A stretch of DNA of 64,000 nt from DT-110 sp030148525 (GCA_965227445.1 OZ245751.1:6324001-6388000); one strand, 5' to 3'; numbered from the stretch's first letter, positions 36,901 to 44,491 are shown. Made by a program: numbers and translations. Notes: a model not told the origin generated them from the sequence alone.

Positions 36901-38290
36901 GCAAACAGTGGTACCGGGCTTCCTGCCCCAGACCAATATTCTGGGGATGAACCCCGGATTCGAAGCGCCGGGTTGGGATTTTGTAGCCGGTTATCAACCG
37001 CGGATAAAATCATTACCGGAAAGTCAGTACGGTACGGAAAGCGACTGGCTGGCCCAGGCGGCCGACCAGGGATGGATCTCGGGAAGTATCTTCCAGAACC
37101 GGGAGGTTTCCCAGCAGTTCACCCAGCGGTACGATGGACGCCTTACCATTGAGCCATTCCGGGATTTCCGGATCGATGTGGAGGCCCGCCGCGAATTCAC
37201 GGAGAATCACTCCCAGTTCTTCAAGGATACTCTGGGTAATGGAGAGTTTGTCCACGTTATTCCCAAAAACTTCGGATCGCTCACGGTCACCTACTCGGCT
37301 CTGAACACCCTCTTCCAGGATAGCCGGGACGAGATCGTGGAGTTGTTCCAGCAATTCGAGGCCAACCGGTCGATCATTTCCCAGCGCATAGGTACGGGTA
37401 CGCACAGCGATTCGCTGCTGGCAGCACAAGGATATACCGAGGGGTACGGACGCACCCAGCAGGATGTGTTAATACCGGCCTTTATTGCGGCTTATTCGGG
37501 GGAGGATGCCAACGACGTGGGACTGAATGTGTTCAACACCATGCCCAACCTCAACTGGCGACTCACCTACAATGGCTTATCGAGGGTGCCATTATTCGCG
37601 GAGCTGTTCCAGAACTTTAGTCTGTCGCACGGTTACCAATCGACCCTGACCATCAACCGCTTTGGTACGGGACTTGACTTTTTACGGACACGCAACCAGG
37701 GGGCCTTCAATGAGCTGAACGGCAACTTCTACCCCCGCCTGGAAGTGCCGGAATTGGTGATCCAGGAAGGATTCAGTCCCTTGGTTGGCGTCGATGCGAC
37801 CCTGACCAACGGCATGTCGTTTCAGGTGAACTACAGTAAAAACCGGACGCTGGCGATGAGTTTTGTGAGCAATCAGCTGAGTGAATCCCAGTCTAAGCAG
37901 ATTGATATCGGCTTTGGATACCTGATCCGGGGACTGAATATTCCCTTCCTGACGGGTAACCGCAATGCGCGCAACGATGTGCCTCCACCTCCTACCGGTA
38001 ACAACCGCGGGGGAGCGCGTGGTGGCCTGCAGGGACAGGACCTCGATATCAACTTTACCTTTTCTCTGCGCGACGATGTGACCTTTAATCACCTCCTCGA
38101 CCAGGGAGTGGTGGAACCCACGCGGGGTAACTACCAGCTCAGTATTTCACCCTCGGCGGAGTATCAGCTGAGCCAGCGATTGTCCCTGCGACTGTTCTTT
38201 GATTACACGCGCAACGAACCCAAGACCTCGGCGGGTTTTCCACGGACAGACTCAAGAGGCGGGATTGTGGTGCGGTTCTCGCTAAACTAA
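30998..38290 (+). CDS. sprA: SprA/Sov-type T9SS translocon, giant outer-membrane protein
   Basis: 2430 residues from the ATG at 30998; an in-frame TTG at 30971 is less likely because the signal peptide (TTIVLCLTSVFCALTVLT) fits the ATG. Features of the SprA family: the early RPQGNIDLTFGGDYQRVDNP segment, repeated barrel-like YNTNATFDFDNQIKLNY, GSARVTAGG-like GSVRVTAGGQLLREGVDYEI, VVMIDDFEGSASSFDLRQP, TEVWLNELRLTGLDERGG and a C-terminal barrel ending GIVVRFSLN. SprA forms the large outer-membrane channel through which T9SS cargo leaves the periplasm; PorV docks on it. A low-complexity NNNNNQGGDENEE segment near residue 1935 is a likely flexible loop. One sense T-run/GNRA element (32821-32834) lies in it. 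Confidence 0.95.
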   Translation: MTRTTIVLCLTSVFCALTVLTARTGNSLNEDPYAPAYVQADTIPLKDRTGDFISEPPTNPFDLKDPGSIERTVEYDPETGRYIVTERIGEFNFRPPTYLTFDEYLEYRKKQEENSYFRQLAGIEGEEGGSSLDPLAKMDIESSLVDRLFGGTTVDIRPQGNIDLTFGGDYQRVDNPILTERQRTTGGFDFDMNIQMNVTGKIGEKLNLSTNYNTNATFDFDNQIKLNYNSDLFSEDEILKKIEAGNVSLPLRGTLIQGAQSLFGLKTELQFGRLYLTAIASQQQSQQENIQIEGGAQLQEFEVKADEYDENRHFFLTHYNRETFEFALGNMPQIRSLFKIENIEVWITNDRNEVDNVRDIVAFADLGESENLTTESVNRNPNGPTDFRGNPLPDNSANDLYGRLLNNPGVREIDQAVSILQSGQFGMQQSTDFEKISARKLRPSEYNIHPELGYISLNVNVQPDQVVGVAFQYSYNGKNYKVGELSINQESAEPDSSLNVLFVKMLKSTTQRTTDPTWDLMMKNIYSIGAFRVDRNDFQLNVFYEDPGQGDKRFLPETNLAGQPLLRVFNLDQLNVQGDPQPDGVFDFIPGLTINLNNGRIMFPVLEPFGESLAEQIEDPALEEKYVYQELYDSTVFLAREFAEKNRYVIRGSYKSSVTSEISLGAFNIPPGSVRVTAGGQLLREGVDYEIDYNIGRVRILNDAILNSGVPVNVSFEDNTLFGFQTKSMFGLRADYRIDENFNIGGTVLKLFERPFTQKVNIGDDPINNTIYGLDMNLSRDAPWLTKAVDAIPGLSTKAPSNITVSAEGAWLKPGHSRAINQTRDDQGGVVMIDDFEGSASSFDLRQPVLNWYLASVPQNNDPRNGIVFEESQLVNDRRSNANRAKMSWYRIDQSARSGQDQDNPYTRQIAQEEVFPNAQIPPDQLPNIQTLDLSYFPDERGPYNFDTPDGFPGFTSGVRIEGQDIKLRDPETRWAGIMRALNTNDFQTANIEFLEFWVMSPFLDPDDPMSPADDRDEKQGTLYINLGNISEDIMRDSRKFFENGLPGPINPNRRVDTTNLSVVPIGQQITQAFDNDEETRRLQDVGLDGMDDEAERREYADYLQALAAANPIAAEAIAQDPSGDNFRYYRDESFTGQDGILTRYRDFNNPQGNSRSNTGSNQLSSATNIPDAEDLNRDNTLNETESYFQYAIPLFYNPTNPREIDQNRTPYITDRVVSPDGERIWYRFRVPLDGPNKRSVGGIRDFRSIRFMRMFMTGFEAQTTLRFARLELVRNQWRRYGQELSEETNIPCDATTTFDVDALNIEENSNRQPFNYVLPEGIQREQSLGVFNNLQNEQSLLMSIAGLCEGEEKAVFRNIEMDFRVYERLKMFVHAEALEGINLDDGDVTVFVRLGSDFKNNYYEYEIPMTLSSEQRLPPDSRTRDYKLEVWRPDNDVDIDLSNLKDAKLRRNDQGVGLGEVYQEVQAENEFGKQHIIRVKGNPNLGQVKIAMIGVRNPVGGESSPINTEVWLNELRLTGLDERGGAAAVGRIDMQLADFGSVTLAGNISSIGFGALDQKVQERQRERITGYDLAANFQLGQFFPENWGVRLPFYGQLSNTTESPEYDPFDEDVRVTEKISRADNAQERDSIRNVTQESTTIKSFNFTNVRKERTGNASKPKPWDVENFSVSYGYTEQERKDPLIEFDRQERHTGGLDYSFSRQVNYVEPFKGINSKFLELLSQFNFNPLPNTFNFSTQLDREINQTRYRFTGLEDKFNTFFNKQFRWDRNYTMQWDLTRSLNISFNATNQAVIDEPNEFDIIDSIGGDITLNEAIQVRRDSVWENLKDFGRTKNYQHSFTVNYEAPLRYIPGLDFISLSGRYTGNFGWTAAALNTDSLGNVIQNGQDYQINADLNFETLYNKIPYLAKINRGSQPSASQRRGRTPRNNNNNQGGDENEEREITTFEKVLIRPLMSLRNARFNYSEVWQTVVPGFLPQTNILGMNPGFEAPGWDFVAGYQPRIKSLPESQYGTESDWLAQAADQGWISGSIFQNREVSQQFTQRYDGRLTIEPFRDFRIDVEARREFTENHSQFFKDTLGNGEFVHVIPKNFGSLTVTYSALNTLFQDSRDEIVELFQQFEANRSIISQRIGTGTHSDSLLAAQGYTEGYGRTQQDVLIPAFIAAYSGEDANDVGLNVFNTMPNLNWRLTYNGLSRVPLFAELFQNFSLSHGYQSTLTINRFGTGLDFLRTRNQGAFNELNGNFYPRLEVPELVIQEGFSPLVGVDATLTNGMSFQVNYSKNRTLAMSFVSNQLSESQSKQIDIGFGYLIRGLNIPFLTGNRNARNDVPPPPTGNNRGGARGGLQGQDLDINFTFSLRDDVTFNHLLDQGVVEPTRGNYQLSISPSAEYQLSQRLSLRLFFDYTRNEPKTSAGFPRTDSRGGIVVRFSLN

Positions 38291-38304
38291 AACCCAACCC
38301 CCAA

Positions 38305-38338
38305 CCCCCTTCCCTTCTGCTGCGCTAAGGGAAGGGGG
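38305..38338. terminator. GC-rich hairpin after sprA
   Basis: CCCCCTTCCCTT (38305-38316) pairs perfectly with AAGGGAAGGGGG (38327-38338), 14 bp after the sprA stop. There is no T-run, so termination is uncertain. Confidence 0.5.
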
Positions 38339-38431
38339 CTACGTTCTGGTCAAAAAAATAACGCTGTATTTGGATAGCCAGGATTGAACTGAAAGGAGTT
38401 TACTTTCATAGAAACAAACACAAACATCAAT

Positions 38432-38487
38432 CACCCTACCAATGATTTCCCTCCCTTCATAAAGGGAGGGTTAGGGTGGGTTTTTTT
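38432..38487 (+). terminator. Terminator-like hairpin immediately before plsC
   Basis: Nested arms CACCCTA/TAGGGTG and CCCTCCCTT/AAGGGAGGG are followed by seven T at 38481-38487, only 10 bp before the acyltransferase start codon. It either ends the sprA transcript or regulates read-through into plsC. Confidence 0.65.
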
Positions 38488-38497
38488 ATCTTCCCCT

Positions 38498-39253
38498 ATG
38501 CGCAAATTTCTCTACTGGATACCAACAATTCTCTTCTACCTGGTCTTTATGCTGATCCTGCTGGTGTTTCATCCGCTGCAGATGCTGGGTTTGCGTATGG
38601 GCTACATCTACCACAAGCGCACGGTGGATGCCATGATCTGGTGCATCAACCATTCGCTGTTGCTGGTGGGGAGCCGGATCCGCTACGACTGGCATGTTGA
38701 CTGCAGGGACCTGCCCAAAGACAAGCCGCTCATTCTGGTGAGTAATCACCAGAGTATGTTTGACATACCGACGATCGGGTGGGCTTTTCGGCGGCATCAC
38801 CCCAAGTACATCGCCAAGGAAAGTCTGGCGAAGGGGATACCGAGCATTTCGTACAATATCCGGCACGGCGGGAGCATTGCCATCAACCGCAAGGAGCGAA
38901 CCGGAGCCCTGGCCAAGATCGATGCCTTTGCCGACTACCTGAATACCCACAACCGGGCGGGGACCATTTTCCCGGAAGGGACGCGGTCGCGCGATGGCTC
39001 CATGAAGCCCTTTAAACCAGGGGGATTATTACAGCTGCTCGAACGAATGCCCGATGCAGTGGTTATTCCGGTAGCGCTGTCGGGTTACTGGAAATTAGCG
39101 CGTTACGGGATGAAGCCAATCCCCTTTGGCTGCAGGCTTACCTGTACACTGTTACCGCCTGTCGAGCGTGCTGGTTCTGTGAAGGAGGTCGCCCGTCGGG
39201 TGGAACACGAAATACGTACTGCCCTGGGACAGGAGCCCATGGCCGCCGTATAA
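38498..39253 (+). CDS. plsC: 1-acyl-sn-glycerol-3-phosphate acyltransferase (PlsC family)
   Basis: 251 residues. Two N-terminal hydrophobic stretches anchor it to the inner membrane; the catalytic NHQSMFD (HxxxxD) is near residue 87, the FPEGTRSRDG motif near 159 and VVIPVALSG near 187. It transfers an acyl chain to lysophosphatidate to make phosphatidate. A terminator-like hairpin ends 10 bp before its start, so it needs either read-through or a promoter inside that region. No purine-rich Shine-Dalgarno is visible, as is usual in this phylum. Confidence 0.93.
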   Translation: MRKFLYWIPTILFYLVFMLILLVFHPLQMLGLRMGYIYHKRTVDAMIWCINHSLLLVGSRIRYDWHVDCRDLPKDKPLILVSNHQSMFDIPTIGWAFRRHHPKYIAKESLAKGIPSISYNIRHGGSIAINRKERTGALAKIDAFADYLNTHNRAGTIFPEGTRSRDGSMKPFKPGGLLQLLERMPDAVVIPVALSGYWKLARYGMKPIPFGCRLTCTLLPPVERAGSVKEVARRVEHEIRTALGQEPMAAV

Positions 39254-39377
39254 GCGATACTTACTCCTAATTGTCAACTGGTTAAATGTGTGTTAAAGGT
39301 GTATTTCGGGTACATGTAAAATGTAGCTTTGTACGGTTACCACTATATATCCTCACGCCAAATAGAAGAGCAAATAC

Positions 39378-40856
39378 ATGAATCGTCGCATTATCTGGTC
39401 TATTGTCGTTCTCATGAGTCTGTCCGTGATTGGGGTCGTTTGGCTTCAGATGGACCTCATCGGCAATTTGATGCGCGAGAATGAGGAACAGTTTGAGCAT
39501 GATGTCTTTGATGCCCTGAATGAGGTGGTACAGCGGCTGGAAAAGAAAGAGGACGAGGAGTTTTTCAGTCAGATCAACGGTATTCAGTTGCGGTTTGCCC
39601 AGCAACAGCGTTTCTCCTCGGTGGGCGGTGAAATAAAGATCGGAGAAGGCCTGGGCATCCTCGGCGGCAATATTACCCGCCAGCAATTCCAGGATCAGCT
39701 CCTTACGGACCCCAGTTTACGGGCCATCTACAAGCCCGGATTTACCGAGCGCTCCCTGGCGGAACGCATCAAGCTGGACATGCTGGATGGGCTGCTGCAA
39801 AAGGCACTGGCCAATCGCGGTATCAACCCCCGCAACAGCAAATACAAATACAATTACGGCGTCTGGTCGGCTCAGCAGAATAGCTTTGTGATCGTCGACG
39901 GGCACTACGTAGTAGAAGATTCGACCCCGCGGGAAGTGCTGGCCGATTTTCAGGGAAAAAACCTCTACAATCCCGACTATAAGGTGACCCTGTTCCCGCT
40001 GGAGCGCCCCACTCCCGGTGAGCTACGCATCTTTTTCCCCAACCGGACCAATATTATCTGGTCGTCCCTGTGGCAAAACTTCCTGGCTGTGCTCCTCTTC
40101 ACCGGAGTCATCCTGTTTTCCTTTTTCTACACGCTGAATGTAGTCTTCCGACAAAAGAAGGTTTCGGAAATGAAGACGGACTTCATCAACAATATGACCC
40201 ACGAGTTCAAAACGCCGATCGCCACCATCTCCCTGGCTACCGATTCCATTACCAGTCCCAAGATCAGCCAGGACCCGGAAAAGGTGGTCCGGTTTGCGAA
40301 TATAATTCAGCAGGAAAATAAACGAATGAACAGCCAGGTGGAGAAGGTGTTACAAATGGCACTGATCGACAAAGAGGAATTCAACCTCAAATTAACAGAG
40401 GTGAACCTGCACGATCTGATACACCGGGCTGTGGAGAATATTGGATTGCAAGTGGAAAAACGCGGTGGGTCAGCTACGACCGAATTGAACGCCACCCGAC
40501 CGGTGGTTGAAGGCGATATGACGCATATTTCTAATATCATCAATAACTTACTGGATAATGCGAATAAATATTCGCCTGAAAATCCGGAAATTTCAGTACA
40601 CACACGCAATGTAAGTAACGGAGTTCAAGTTATAGTTAAAGATAAAGGTGTCGGTATGAGTGCGGAAGACCGCAAGCACATCTTCGACAAGTTCTACCGG
40701 GTACACACCGGGAACCTGCACGATGTAAAAGGCTTCGGTCTGGGACTCAGCTACGTAAAAGCCCTGATAACCGCCCATAACGGGCAAGTGGATGTGAAGA
40801 GTGAGTTGGGAAAGGGTAGTAGTTTTATCCTCTTTTTCCCGTTTAGGGTAAAGTAG
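39378..40856 (+). CDS. Membrane sensor histidine kinase (RprX-like)
   Basis: 492 residues. Two membrane helices (about 6-24 and 228-250) enclose a periplasmic sensor region of about 200 residues with no known domain. The cytoplasmic part has the H box MTHEFKTPIATISL, N box NNLLDNANKYSPENP, G1 VKDKGVGMSAEDRKHIFDKF and G2 GFGLGLSYVKAL. It autophosphorylates on the H-box histidine and passes phosphate to the regulator encoded 218 bp downstream. The upstream region has TAGCTTTG (39324-39331), a -7 match without a good -33 box. Confidence 0.92.
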   Translation: MNRRIIWSIVVLMSLSVIGVVWLQMDLIGNLMRENEEQFEHDVFDALNEVVQRLEKKEDEEFFSQINGIQLRFAQQQRFSSVGGEIKIGEGLGILGGNITRQQFQDQLLTDPSLRAIYKPGFTERSLAERIKLDMLDGLLQKALANRGINPRNSKYKYNYGVWSAQQNSFVIVDGHYVVEDSTPREVLADFQGKNLYNPDYKVTLFPLERPTPGELRIFFPNRTNIIWSSLWQNFLAVLLFTGVILFSFFYTLNVVFRQKKVSEMKTDFINNMTHEFKTPIATISLATDSITSPKISQDPEKVVRFANIIQQENKRMNSQVEKVLQMALIDKEEFNLKLTEVNLHDLIHRAVENIGLQVEKRGGSATTELNATRPVVEGDMTHISNIINNLLDNANKYSPENPEISVHTRNVSNGVQVIVKDKGVGMSAEDRKHIFDKFYRVHTGNLHDVKGFGLGLSYVKALITAHNGQVDVKSELGKGSSFILFFPFRVK

Positions 40857-41074
40857 AAAATCGCCACCAACCAAACGAAAACAAAAAGCCTGAAGGGGCG
40901 CACGAAAACCGATATACACAAGAAGACCCTGTAGCCTGGTTATTTGTACACTCAGGGCCAAGTCGGCCACCAAAACTGTCCCTGAGCGTGCCGAAAACCA
41001 CTTCGGTAACCCTGTAACCCTATCCGGATAACCTCTGGATGCAGGCCATTAGTAACCTGGAAAAACGACTACTC

Positions 41075-41797
41075 ATGGCGAATAACAAAATACTCCTGGT
41101 GGAAGATGATCAGAATTTCGGAGACGTATTGCGCTCCTACCTGGAGATGCACGACTACGATGTGACCCTGGCTCAGGATGGAATGGCTGGTCTCGAGACC
41201 TTTAAAAACGGCGAATTCGACCTGTGCATCTTCGATGTGATGATGCCCAAAAAAGACGGCTTCACCCTCGGTAAAGAGGTGCGTGAACTGGATGAGGGGA
41301 TGCCCATCATCTTCCTTACGGCAAAAACCATGAAGGAAGACGTACTGCAGGGCTTTAAGATCGGCGCCGACGACTACATCTCGAAACCCTTCAATTCCGA
41401 GGAACTACTCTACCGCATTCAGGCCATCTTGAAGCGGAGTACCCAAAAAGCCGACCCCCGGGAGGAGATCAAGGAATTTACCATCGGGAAATACCACTTT
41501 AATTTTCCGTTAAGAATTCTTACCTTTGATCCTGATGGAGATGAAGAGGATAAGCAAAAGCTTTCGCCAAAAGAGGCTCAACTCCTTCGCTTATTCGCCA
41601 TCAACCTGAATGATATCCTGCCCCGCTCCGAAGCGCTGACTAAGATCTGGGGTGAGGATACTTACTTCACCGCCCGCTCTATGGATGTGTTTGTGACGAA
41701 ATTGAGGAAGTATTTGAAGCGGGACGAAAACATCGAAATCGTGAACATTCACGGCAATGGTTTCCAATTGCTCGTGAAGGCCGAAGAAGAAGCATAA
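41075..41797 (+). CDS. OmpR-family response regulator (RprY-like)
   Basis: 240 residues from the ATG at 41075; a 36-bp longer frame begins at 41039. The receiver domain (KILLVEDDQNFGDVLRSYL) carries the phospho-acceptor D in LCIFDVMMPKKDG and the switch K in GADDYISKPF. A linker of about 30 residues leads to a winged-helix DNA-binding domain (LSPKEAQLLRLFAINLND, YFTARSMDVFVTKLRKYLK, IVNIHGNGFQL). Partner of the kinase upstream. An antisense T-run/GNRA element variant is at 41559-41572. Confidence 0.93.
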   Translation: MANNKILLVEDDQNFGDVLRSYLEMHDYDVTLAQDGMAGLETFKNGEFDLCIFDVMMPKKDGFTLGKEVRELDEGMPIIFLTAKTMKEDVLQGFKIGADDYISKPFNSEELLYRIQAILKRSTQKADPREEIKEFTIGKYHFNFPLRILTFDPDGDEEDKQKLSPKEAQLLRLFAINLNDILPRSEALTKIWGEDTYFTARSMDVFVTKLRKYLKRDENIEIVNIHGNGFQLLVKAEEEA

Positions 41798-41865
41798 AAT
41801 AGTTTTTGGGATTATGATTGTGGCTGGGTCAAATCTACATTGATTGCCCAGCTTTTTTTTGCCTT

Positions 41866-41929
41866 GTCGCACAAAACAGATTGGTCTCGTTGTCCGTGCG
41901 GACAGCGAGACCAATCTGTTTTGTGCGAC
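41866..41929. repeat. 64-bp near-perfect palindrome upstream of pyrD
   Basis: 31-bp arms (41866-41896 and 41899-41929) around a 2-bp centre with a single mismatch; arm begins GTCGCACAAAACAGATTGG. It lies 19 bp before the pyrD start, after a T-run at 41853-41860. It shares AAAACAGAT with the palindrome at 21289. Confidence 0.93.
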
Positions 41930-41947
41930 GATTGCTACGCTCGTACT

Positions 41948-42994
41948 ATGCTATATAAATCACTCATCAAGCCGATCTTTTTTTTATTTCCGCCCGAGCG
42001 GGCGCATCATCTGACCGTTCGTCTGCTCAAAATCGTACTGGCTATTCCCGGTATCGGGCATGCCTTTCGCGCTGCTTTCCGGGTGCGTGATGTGCAGTTG
42101 GAACGCGAGTTATTGGGACTCACTTTCCCCAATCCGGTAGGATTAGCTGCCGGCTTCGACAAAGATGGGCAACACTACCGGGCTATGGCCGCCCTGGGCT
42201 TCGGCTTTCTGGAGTTGGGTACCGTAACCCCCCGTCCACAGGGTGGTAACCCCCGGCCGCGTCTGTTCCGGCTTCCCGCCGATGAGGCCCTGATCAACCG
42301 CATGGGCTTCAATAACGAAGGCGTGGAAGCGCTGGTGGAGCGTCTGCAAAAGGGAGGCCGCCCCGAAGGAGTGATCATCGGCGGCAACATTGGTAAGAAC
42401 AAAGATACGCCCAACGAACGGGCCGAGGAGGATTACGTCTACTGCTTTGAAAAACTGCATCCCCACGTCGACTACTTCGTCGTGAACGTCAGCTCACCCA
42501 ATACGCCCGACCTGCGAGACCTGCAAGACAAAGAACCACTGCAGAAACTACTGAACCGCCTGCAGGAACTGAATCGGGCTTTGGCACACCCCAAACCCAT
42601 CTTGCTTAAGATCGCCCCCGATCTCACCGACGGCCAACTGGACGATATTGTGGAGATCGTGGACAGTACCGGTATAGCCGGGCTCATTGCCACCAACACG
42701 ACCATTGACCGCTCCGGCCTGCATACGCCTTCCGATCGCGTGACGGAGATCGGTAATGGCGGCCTCAGCGGTCAACCGCTCACCGATCGCGCCACGGAGG
42801 TCATCCGCTACCTGGCGGAAAAAAGCGGGGGGCGCTGGCCCATCATCGGGGTGGGTGGCATTGCTTCGGCTGAGGAAGCCAAAGAAAAACTGGCCGCTGG
42901 TGCCAGCCTCGTTCAGGTATATTCCGGATTGGTATACGAAGGGCCCTCCCTAATCAAGCGCATTAACCGGTCGCTCCTGGTTAGCGAACGGTGA
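41948..42994 (+). CDS. pyrD: Dihydroorotate dehydrogenase, quinone-dependent (class 2)
   Basis: 348 residues from the ATG at 41948; the longer frame from 41840 only translates the palindrome. The N-terminal amphipathic helix (LIKPIFFLFPPERAHHLTVRLL) for membrane contact marks class 2. FMN/substrate motifs: NPVGLAAGFDKDG, GTVTPRPQGGNPRPRLFRL, INRMGFNNEG, VVNVSSPNTPDLRDLQ (catalytic serine), ATNTTIDRSGL and IIGVGGIASAEEA. It oxidises dihydroorotate to orotate and passes electrons to quinone. Palindrome-dependent control of its leader is possible but unproven. Confidence 0.96.
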   Translation: MLYKSLIKPIFFLFPPERAHHLTVRLLKIVLAIPGIGHAFRAAFRVRDVQLERELLGLTFPNPVGLAAGFDKDGQHYRAMAALGFGFLELGTVTPRPQGGNPRPRLFRLPADEALINRMGFNNEGVEALVERLQKGGRPEGVIIGGNIGKNKDTPNERAEEDYVYCFEKLHPHVDYFVVNVSSPNTPDLRDLQDKEPLQKLLNRLQELNRALAHPKPILLKIAPDLTDGQLDDIVEIVDSTGIAGLIATNTTIDRSGLHTPSDRVTEIGNGGLSGQPLTDRATEVIRYLAEKSGGRWPIIGVGGIASAEEAKEKLAAGASLVQVYSGLVYEGPSLIKRINRSLLVSER

Positions 42995-43143
42995 TCATAT
43001 TAGGAATAATACCTATGGCATCCTTTTTGGTGGTAAAAAAGAGAGAGGCGGTCCCGATATCTTGGAAAAAACGTCCCCCCAAAGGGCAACGAGGACGGGC
43101 ACCCCAACCTTTATTGTTCAACGGCTACAACATCAATTCGGTT

Positions 43144-43245
43144 ATGCCCAAAAAGTCTTTTTACCAGGACATTCGTTTTTGGCTGGTCCTGGGGTCACTG
43201 GTATTGCTGGTCACACTGACCGTTAGTGCCTACCCCCTGCCGTAA
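43144..43245 (+). CDS. Possible small single-pass membrane protein
   Basis: 33 residues: MPKKSFYQDIRFW followed by a hydrophobic helix (LVLGSLVLLVTLTVSAY) and a short tail. A longer frame starts with GTG at 42991, overlapping the pyrD stop, but its first 50 residues look non-coding. An intrinsic terminator follows 26 bp after the stop, which supports a transcribed unit. No family recognised. Confidence 0.4.
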   Translation: MPKKSFYQDIRFWLVLGSLVLLVTLTVSAYPLP

Positions 43246-43270
43246 GTTAGAAGCGATGTACCATCGAATG

Positions 43271-43306
43271 AGCCGATCTTCCTGTATGGGGGATCGGCTT
43301 TTTTTT
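43271..43306 (+). terminator. Intrinsic terminator after pyrD/small ORF
   Basis: AGCCGATC (43271-43278) pairs with GATCGGCT (43292-43299), followed by eight T. Confidence 0.85.
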
Positions 43307-43325
43307 GATTTAGGAGATGGATCGA

Positions 43326-43401
43326 AAAGGAGCGCTGATCCTCTGGATCGCGCACACGAGAAAGCCTTTTGATAGACCTGCTTCCGGAAAAAGGAGGTCC
43401 G
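43326..43401 (-). repeat. Copy of the 88-bp dispersed element (minus orientation)
   Basis: Reverse complement matches the 52398-52661 array unit: GGAGCGCTGATCC end, GATCGCGCACACGAGAAAG, then TGATAGACCTGCTTCCGGAA. It is diverged by a few bases. Confidence 0.75.
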
Positions 43402-43462
43402 GAAATTGAATCCAATTGCGAAAGAATGAACCTGATAGCATTTCTTCTTCGAAGAACCTTTT

Positions 43463-43529
43463 TTCCTGCGCGATCCAGCTTAACCTACGCCCGTACGGGC
43501 TACGGCAGCCGGCGGAGGATCAGCGCGCC
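43463..43529. repeat. REP-like element split by a nested palindrome
   Basis: CTGCGCGATCC is separated from GGAGGATCAGCGC by about 37 bp containing ACGCCCGTACGGGCT, itself palindromic. The outer core is the same GATCC/GGATC element found elsewhere; the inner piece belongs to a second family also seen at 59217 and 62824. Confidence 0.6.
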
Positions 43530-43546
43530 AATTATCTGGCCTTCGA

Positions 43547-44401
43547 TCAACCGTTTACCTTCAAAGACAAATCCAAACTCCGCACCGAATGCGTCAGTGC
43601 GCCCACCGATATGAAATCCACCCCGGTTTGGGCCACCTCCCGGAGGCGATTGCGGGTGATGCCTCCCGAAGCCTCCACCTCGAAACGGCCGTCGATGAGG
43701 TCTACGGCCTTTTTCATGGTGGGTGAATCGAAATTGTCGAGCATGATGCGGGTTACCTGGCCGGTATCCAGCACTTGCTGTAATTCATCCAGGTTGCGTA
43801 CTTCCACGGTAATGTTCAGGTCGAGGTTTTGCTCCTTCAGGTAGGTTTGTACCCGTTCGATGGCGGGGCGGATACCGCCACATGCATCTATGTGGTTATC
43901 CTTGAGCATGATCCAGTCGTAGAGGCCGTCGCGGTAGTTGGTGCAACCACCGAGGCGCACGGCCCATTTTTCAAGGAAGCGGAGCAGGGGGGTTGTCTTG
44001 CGGGTATCGAGCACCTGTACCGGAAAGTCTCCTACCTCCTGGGCGTATTGACGGCTCATGGTGGCGATGCCGCTCATGCGTTGCATGGTATTGAGTACCA
44101 GCCGTTCGGCTTTCAGCAGTGCCTGGCTGTTGCAGGTCACTTCGAAGGCGATATCGCCCTTACGGATGGTGTCGCCATCGTGCTTGTGGATGATCAGTTC
44201 TGCTTTAGGGTCGACTGTTTCGAATATCTGTCGGGCGACGGCGACGCCGGCCAGCACACCTTTGTCTTTCACGAGGAGTCGAGCGGTGTCGCGTTTATCG
44301 GCGGGAATACAGGCCAGGGAGGTGTGGTCGCCTTCGCCTACATCTTCGGCCAGGCCGGCAGTGATAAAGGCTTGAATTTGTTGGGTCAGTTCTTCGGTCA
44401 T
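43547..44401 (-). CDS. nadC: Nicotinate-nucleotide pyrophosphorylase (quinolinate phosphoribosyltransferase)
   Basis: 284 residues. Motifs: AEDVGEGDHTSLACIP, LNTMQRMSGIAT, VLDTRKTTPLLRFLEKWAV, GGCTNYRDGLYDWIMLKDNHI, VEVRNLDELQQVLDTG, MLDNFDSPTMKKAV and EASGGITRNRLREVAQTGVDFISVGALTHS. It converts quinolinate and PRPP to nicotinate mononucleotide in de novo NAD synthesis. GGCTNYR replaces the commoner NHR in the PRPP/quinolinate pocket, as in other members of this phylum. Alone on its transcript: a strong terminator separates it from the upstream minus gene. Confidence 0.96.
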   Translation of the reverse strand: MTEELTQQIQAFITAGLAEDVGEGDHTSLACIPADKRDTARLLVKDKGVLAGVAVARQIFETVDPKAELIIHKHDGDTIRKGDIAFEVTCNSQALLKAERLVLNTMQRMSGIATMSRQYAQEVGDFPVQVLDTRKTTPLLRFLEKWAVRLGGCTNYRDGLYDWIMLKDNHIDACGGIRPAIERVQTYLKEQNLDLNITVEVRNLDELQQVLDTGQVTRIMLDNFDSPTMKKAVDLIDGRFEVEASGGITRNRLREVAQTGVDFISVGALTHSVRSLDLSLKVNG

Positions 44402-44451
44402 AGGGTGATGGTATTACTTGGTGGGGGATGAAGATACGGGGTTTCCCAACG

Positions 44452-44489
44452 AAAAAAGCGATCATTCGGGTCGGAATGATCGCTTTTTT
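44452..44489. terminator. Bidirectional intrinsic terminator
   Basis: Six A, GCGATCATTC, a 6-base loop, the inverse GAATGATCGC and six T. It ends transcription of the beta-barrel gene (minus) before nadC and would work in either direction. Confidence 0.92.
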
Positions 44490-44491
44490 CT

